Positions 60,071-64,000 of a stretch of DNA of 64,000 nucleotides are shown one piece after another (position 1 is the stretch's first letter; every line of letters begins with the position of its first letter). The notes beneath the pieces were generated by a model. That model saw nothing but the letters and a program-made list of their open reading frames with translations, had not been told where the DNA came from and ran no database searches. Origin of the DNA: Pyxicephalus adspersus (taxonomy: Eukaryota > Chordata > Amphibia > Anura > Pyxicephalidae); the NCBI RefSeq assembly GCF_032062135.1, contig NC_092858.1:124682933-124746932 (forward strand). Reading direction: 5' to 3'. Made by a program: the position numbers and the translations under genes.

Positions 60071-61060
60071 GAATGTTAAGTTGTAAGGTCAGGCTAACCG
60101 ATAAAGATAGAGATATATCAAAGTATTTGCCTATATTGTTCATATTACTTAATAAATATCTTCTTCCCCAGTTCTGATATATTGAGAGTTGAAGCTGTGA
60201 GTCATGTTCTTTCTGTATCATATGACAATTTACTACTTTGATCATCATAACAAATTATTGTCTAATTAAAGTAAACCTGTTCTGAGACGATAATGGAGGC
60301 AGCAATTGTGAATTCAATTCTGAATTGTTCATTTTAGTTTCTAGACCATACCTTTACTTTAAGGCACTTTTTTAGGTCACCACCCTGGACAAAGTAAAAC
60401 TGCATATCAGCTTAATCGTTCATGGTCAGTGATTCAGAAAGAACAGTAGGCAGCTTTCATGTTTCTAAATTCAGGATCCATTTAAACTGTAAAAGAAAAG
60501 CATTGCTTCATATTCCATAATAATGCTAACCTCAAATAAATGGTGTGTGTGGTTGTTTTGTCATTATTATTTGTCATATATAAAATGTTTTTAATATTAA
60601 TTTAGGTTTTTTTCTTGTTTTCAGAAACAAACATTAACCCAATAGCTGCAGCATAGTCACATTGCTAATGAGCTATAGCCCTGAAGGAGGGTACCATCGG
60701 TGGTTCAAATCTGCTCAATTTTTTTTGTATATTTTTTGACTTTTGCTGGTCACTTTACAGCTTTACACTTTAAACCTAATTAAATACTATTTATTATTCA
60801 GTTTCAATTTTTTTCTTTACAAAAGATTACCAAAGGATTACAAGCCTACCCAGCAAAACAAGGTAGCAACTTTTAAAGCTACATCTACATTTCAAACTTC
60901 TGTAGCTGGAAATTATCTAGGATGAACACGTACACGCATAAATGGGATACACCCTGCTGCATTCTCCCCATGGGAAATAAGAGCGGTTGTCACCGGTCGG
61001 TTGCTTCCTTTAAAATGATGATTTTACAGGTATTCTCACCAATAGCCCAGTTGAACTTAG
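60071..61060. other. No recognised feature
   Basis: Unassigned intergenic sequence. Confidence 0.4.
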
Positions 61061-62386
61061 TTTAGCATGTTAACCCTATATATTTTGAGTAAACTCTTCT
61101 CAACAATTGACTTCCTCCTAAACCCCACACCTGCTCCTCCCACAACATCCTTCTCTGCCCAAGACATTGCCACCTACTTTAGAGAGAAAATTGACAAAGT
61201 CAGACATGTCTCTGCTCACCTAGCCACTCCAAACATACCCACCCCTTCCACATGTAAATCATCACTGGCCTTCCTCAGCCCTCATCTCTCATCATCTCCA
61301 TCTACTACCTGTCTGCTTGACCCAATTCCCTCTGATCTACTACCGAACTATTCAACCTCCCCCTTTCTATTGGTAAATACTCCTCCCCTTTCAAACATGC
61401 CATAATTCTCCCTATTCTGAAAAAACCCTCACTGGACCCCTCCATAGCCTCTATCTACCATCCTATTTCCCTTCTCCCATATGTCTCCAAACTTCTTGAA
61501 TGCTTTATGTACAAAAGATTCACCGATTACCTGAGCACCAACTCTCTCCTTGACCCCCTCCAGTCTGGTTTTATAGCTGCCCATTCCACTGAAACAGCCC
61601 TTACTAAAGTGGCCAAAGACCTCTCATGCTGCCTGTCGGCCATATCATCATGGATGTCTGACCGATTCCTGAAACTCAACCTGGATAAAACAGAACTCAT
61701 CATCATCCCCAGGTCCTGTCACTTTCATCTATGCATCATCTCCAAAATCTGTCCCCAAACTCTTGTACATGCTCTTATCATCTCTCGTCTGGACTACTGT
61801 AACATCCTTCTCGCTGGTATTCCACTAACTATTTCTCAGCCAATCACAGAGCAGTAGAGGTATGAATGGAGATAGTATCTCCATTCAACCTCTATTGCCC
61901 TCGTATTGCTTGCGGTTACAGCTAATTGAAGGCACCTGCTTTCAATTAGCTGTGACCGCAAGGTTCCCACGGTCCAGGAATCCCACAATGACATTATGAT
62001 TCAAAATGTCATTGTCGGATAACCTGTAAAAAATAAAAAAGAACAAGTTTAAAATAAAAAACACATACGAAATAAATAATTTAAGAAAAAAACATTTTTT
62101 TTTCCTCCCGAATTTTTGCTGTCGAATCCCGTGTTTTTCGGGTCGGGTCTACCCGAATTCGAACAGCCATATTCGGGTCGAATATAGGGACAACCCGAAT
62201 TTGAACATCAACACTAGTCACTACATATCTCTCCTATTGTGTGTTAATTCTCCCACCCACTAGATTGTAAGCTCTTCGGGGCAGGGTCCTCTCCCCCAGT
62301 GTCACTGTCTGTATTTGTTTGTCATTTGCAACCTCTATTTATTGTACAGCACTGTGTAATATGTTGGCACTATATAAATCCTGTTT

Positions 62387-62425
<39 letters not shown>
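61061..62425 (+). mobile_element. L2/CR1-like retrotransposon, internally deleted
   Basis: Encodes TYFREKIDKVR (61150s), [20 protein letters not shown] (61560s), then directly [19 protein letters not shown] (61650s) and [19 protein letters not shown]. The FDTVDH to YADD core present in the - strand copy at 31345-32020 is missing, so this copy cannot code for an active enzyme. The 3' tail with (AAT)n runs 62220-62425, after an insert at about 61853-62219. Confidence 0.8.
61853..62219. mobile_element. DNA-transposon-like insert with nested hairpins
   Basis: Contains inverted repeats gaatggagatagtatctccattc, tgcggttacagctaattgaa with ttcaattagctgtgaccgca, and caatgacatt with aatgtcattg, then cccgaattcg and tcgggtcgaat words. 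It interrupts L2 text. Terminal repeats were not defined. Confidence 0.5.
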
Positions 62426-62426
<1 letters not shown>

Positions 62427-64000
62427 TTAATAATACACTATTGCAGTTGCTAAAAAGCCATTCTTCTCTCATCTTTCTTTTTTTTCTCCATTATCTGTTC
62501 ACAGTTCTATACAAGGCATGGCAACTTTTATTAGGATAAGGAAAACAGTTTTGGGTTCACCTGTTTTGATAGTCATAACATTTTTTTATATTGTACTATA
62601 ATTGTTAGTGCTCTTCAATGCAACATCTACATCACCTTAACCTAAACTTATAAAGCTGACTGATGACACCAGGATCTTCTGTTCGTGTGACGTCAGCTGC
62701 TCCTTACTGGTGACTTCATATGAGTCAGCTGCAACCTCTCTAGCTCCTAATGATATATTGCTGGATCTGTGTTATCTTCACATGCACACAGACCACAAAC
62801 TTCCTGAATATGTGTCCAGAAAAGACATGCTCCTATATCTGGAGCGGACAAAGGTTTGCATTTCAACAATGTGTTTACCATGTCATTTGTGTCATGTAAT
62901 GAAAAGTCTTGAACATATTAGATCAAGTCCAGTTGAAATGCTTGCTTGCCCTCATCCAATAACAACTATATATGTCACAAGGACCGGCATATATGGGACA
63001 GTTTGCTGCTCTTAATTATTTACTTGCGTAAACTGGGGCATGCGGTATTAAGTTCCATAAGTAATTAATTTTTTTTTAGCAATGAAGGATAGCTTAAAAA
63101 AGAATCAGGATTTCTACGTGCTGCAATATCCAGATGAAAATTTTTATACCTTTTTATAAAAAAAAACTTTTGGTTTAGTTCTAAATGATAAATAAACACT
63201 ATAAACTCCCCTTTAAAATGCACAATTAGACATGTAAATAATGCAGATACTAGCAATGTCCCTTCTAGAGTAATCTCTCATACCTGTCACATCACTCAAG
63301 GTCTTTGGCAGGTATTTAGTTGCCAGGACACCTGTCACCCCCAGCTTCCCATGCGCATTACAGGAATAATTGAACTCCTGTGCGCCCCACAGAAGTTATC
63401 TCATCCTGGCCAAGCCAATCAAGATGGCTGAAGATTGTCTACAGGAAGCTAGGAAAGAAGAAGATGGCAGTGCTATTACTTCCAAGGTTGGCAGTGACCA
63501 TGTTTACAGTAAAGAGAAATCTAGCCACCCTCTCTGAAGGATTTCAGCAAATGTACCTATAGAATGTAGGGGTCTGCCTTTTTCTATCTGGTTGCTGAGG
63601 TGTAACTTTGTAAATAGCAAATAAAGTTGTTGAAGTTTTCCTGCCCCTGATAGTGGCCTGGAAAACCCCATCAGGATATAGAGAAATGCAGGAGGTACAG
63701 GGACAGAGATGAGAACATGTGCTCAGCCAGGATAGGTGCTTGCATTCCTTCCAGAACACACTGACTGCCTTGTCTGTGTGTAGTACATTATTATAATAAT
63801 TCCCTCTGTATTATTGGGGTATATGTGAGATCTTATCAGAGATCACATTGGGATATCCCTACTGTCAGTGTATCAGCTATATACACAAATATATATGTGT
63901 GCTGCCCTTTTCAGGTATCTTTGCTGATCTGCACCCTCTGTCTAGTTACACCTAGCATAGGTTAGGCATCCGATGGCCCATAGGTAGCAGAGGTCCGGTT
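62426..64000. other. Unassigned right end of the window
   Basis: 62645-62850 is open on + and could hold an exon (see findings). 63260-64000 has moderate GC, an aataaa-type signal near 63620 and a dispersed-repeat look, but no element ends were identified. Confidence 0.3.

Noticed and set aside
62220..62425. Gene 3' end with poly(A)-like tail
   Set aside because: Matches the shared L2-like 3' tail found in several other places in the window.

Overview
The window is AT-rich, intron-rich vertebrate DNA crowded with transposon remnants. The repeats (tRNA-headed SINEs with a V-SINE-like core, L1/Tx1-like and L2/CR1-like non-LTR elements, several hAT, Tc1 and piggyBac copies, and a hammerhead-like motif of the type linked to Penelope elements) point to an amphibian, most likely a frog. 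No bacterial, viral or plasmid genes were seen, and the species cannot be named from this window.

Two protein-coding genes are supported, both on the + strand. The first (coding 4425-22260, eight exons, 323 aa when spliced) is ETV7/TEL2, an ETS transcription factor with an N-terminal PNT/SAM domain (exons 3-4) and a C-terminal ETS DNA-binding domain (exons 6-7). All seven introns follow GT-AG and the phases are consistent. The second (coding 51010-58343, six exons, 380 aa) is a BH3-bearing, Bcl-G-like protein. Its place directly downstream of ETV7 in the same orientation makes it the likely BNIP5 (C6orf222) ortholog rather than BCL2L14. A TATA box at 50899 and a short first exon, whose ATG is in frame across the first splice junction, mark its probable promoter and start.

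Layout: 1-4400 holds hAT-type pieces and a decayed copy of an unnamed animal transposon-like protein family (572-2290, -). 4425-22260 is ETV7; its 9.6-kb first intron contains a SINE, an AC-rich block, a hammerhead-like motif, a Tc1-like element and an L1-like element. 22261-50880 is intergenic: an L1 tail, a Tc1 copy split by a hAT with a perfect 8-bp target duplication, a solo LTR carrying a 27-bp minisatellite, an L2-like element, a second copy of the unnamed family (36450-38110, -), SINEs, and a broken piggyBac (47118-49770, -). 50899-58402 is BNIP5, with a 441-bp element with perfect 24-bp terminal repeats in its last intron. 58404-64000 carries a foldback element, a second L2-like element and unassigned sequence.

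The two genes need not share a pathway. Their linkage matters because the human paralogous pair ETV6-BCL2L14 has the same arrangement, so the ETS gene and the BH3 gene were probably already neighbours before whole-genome duplication.
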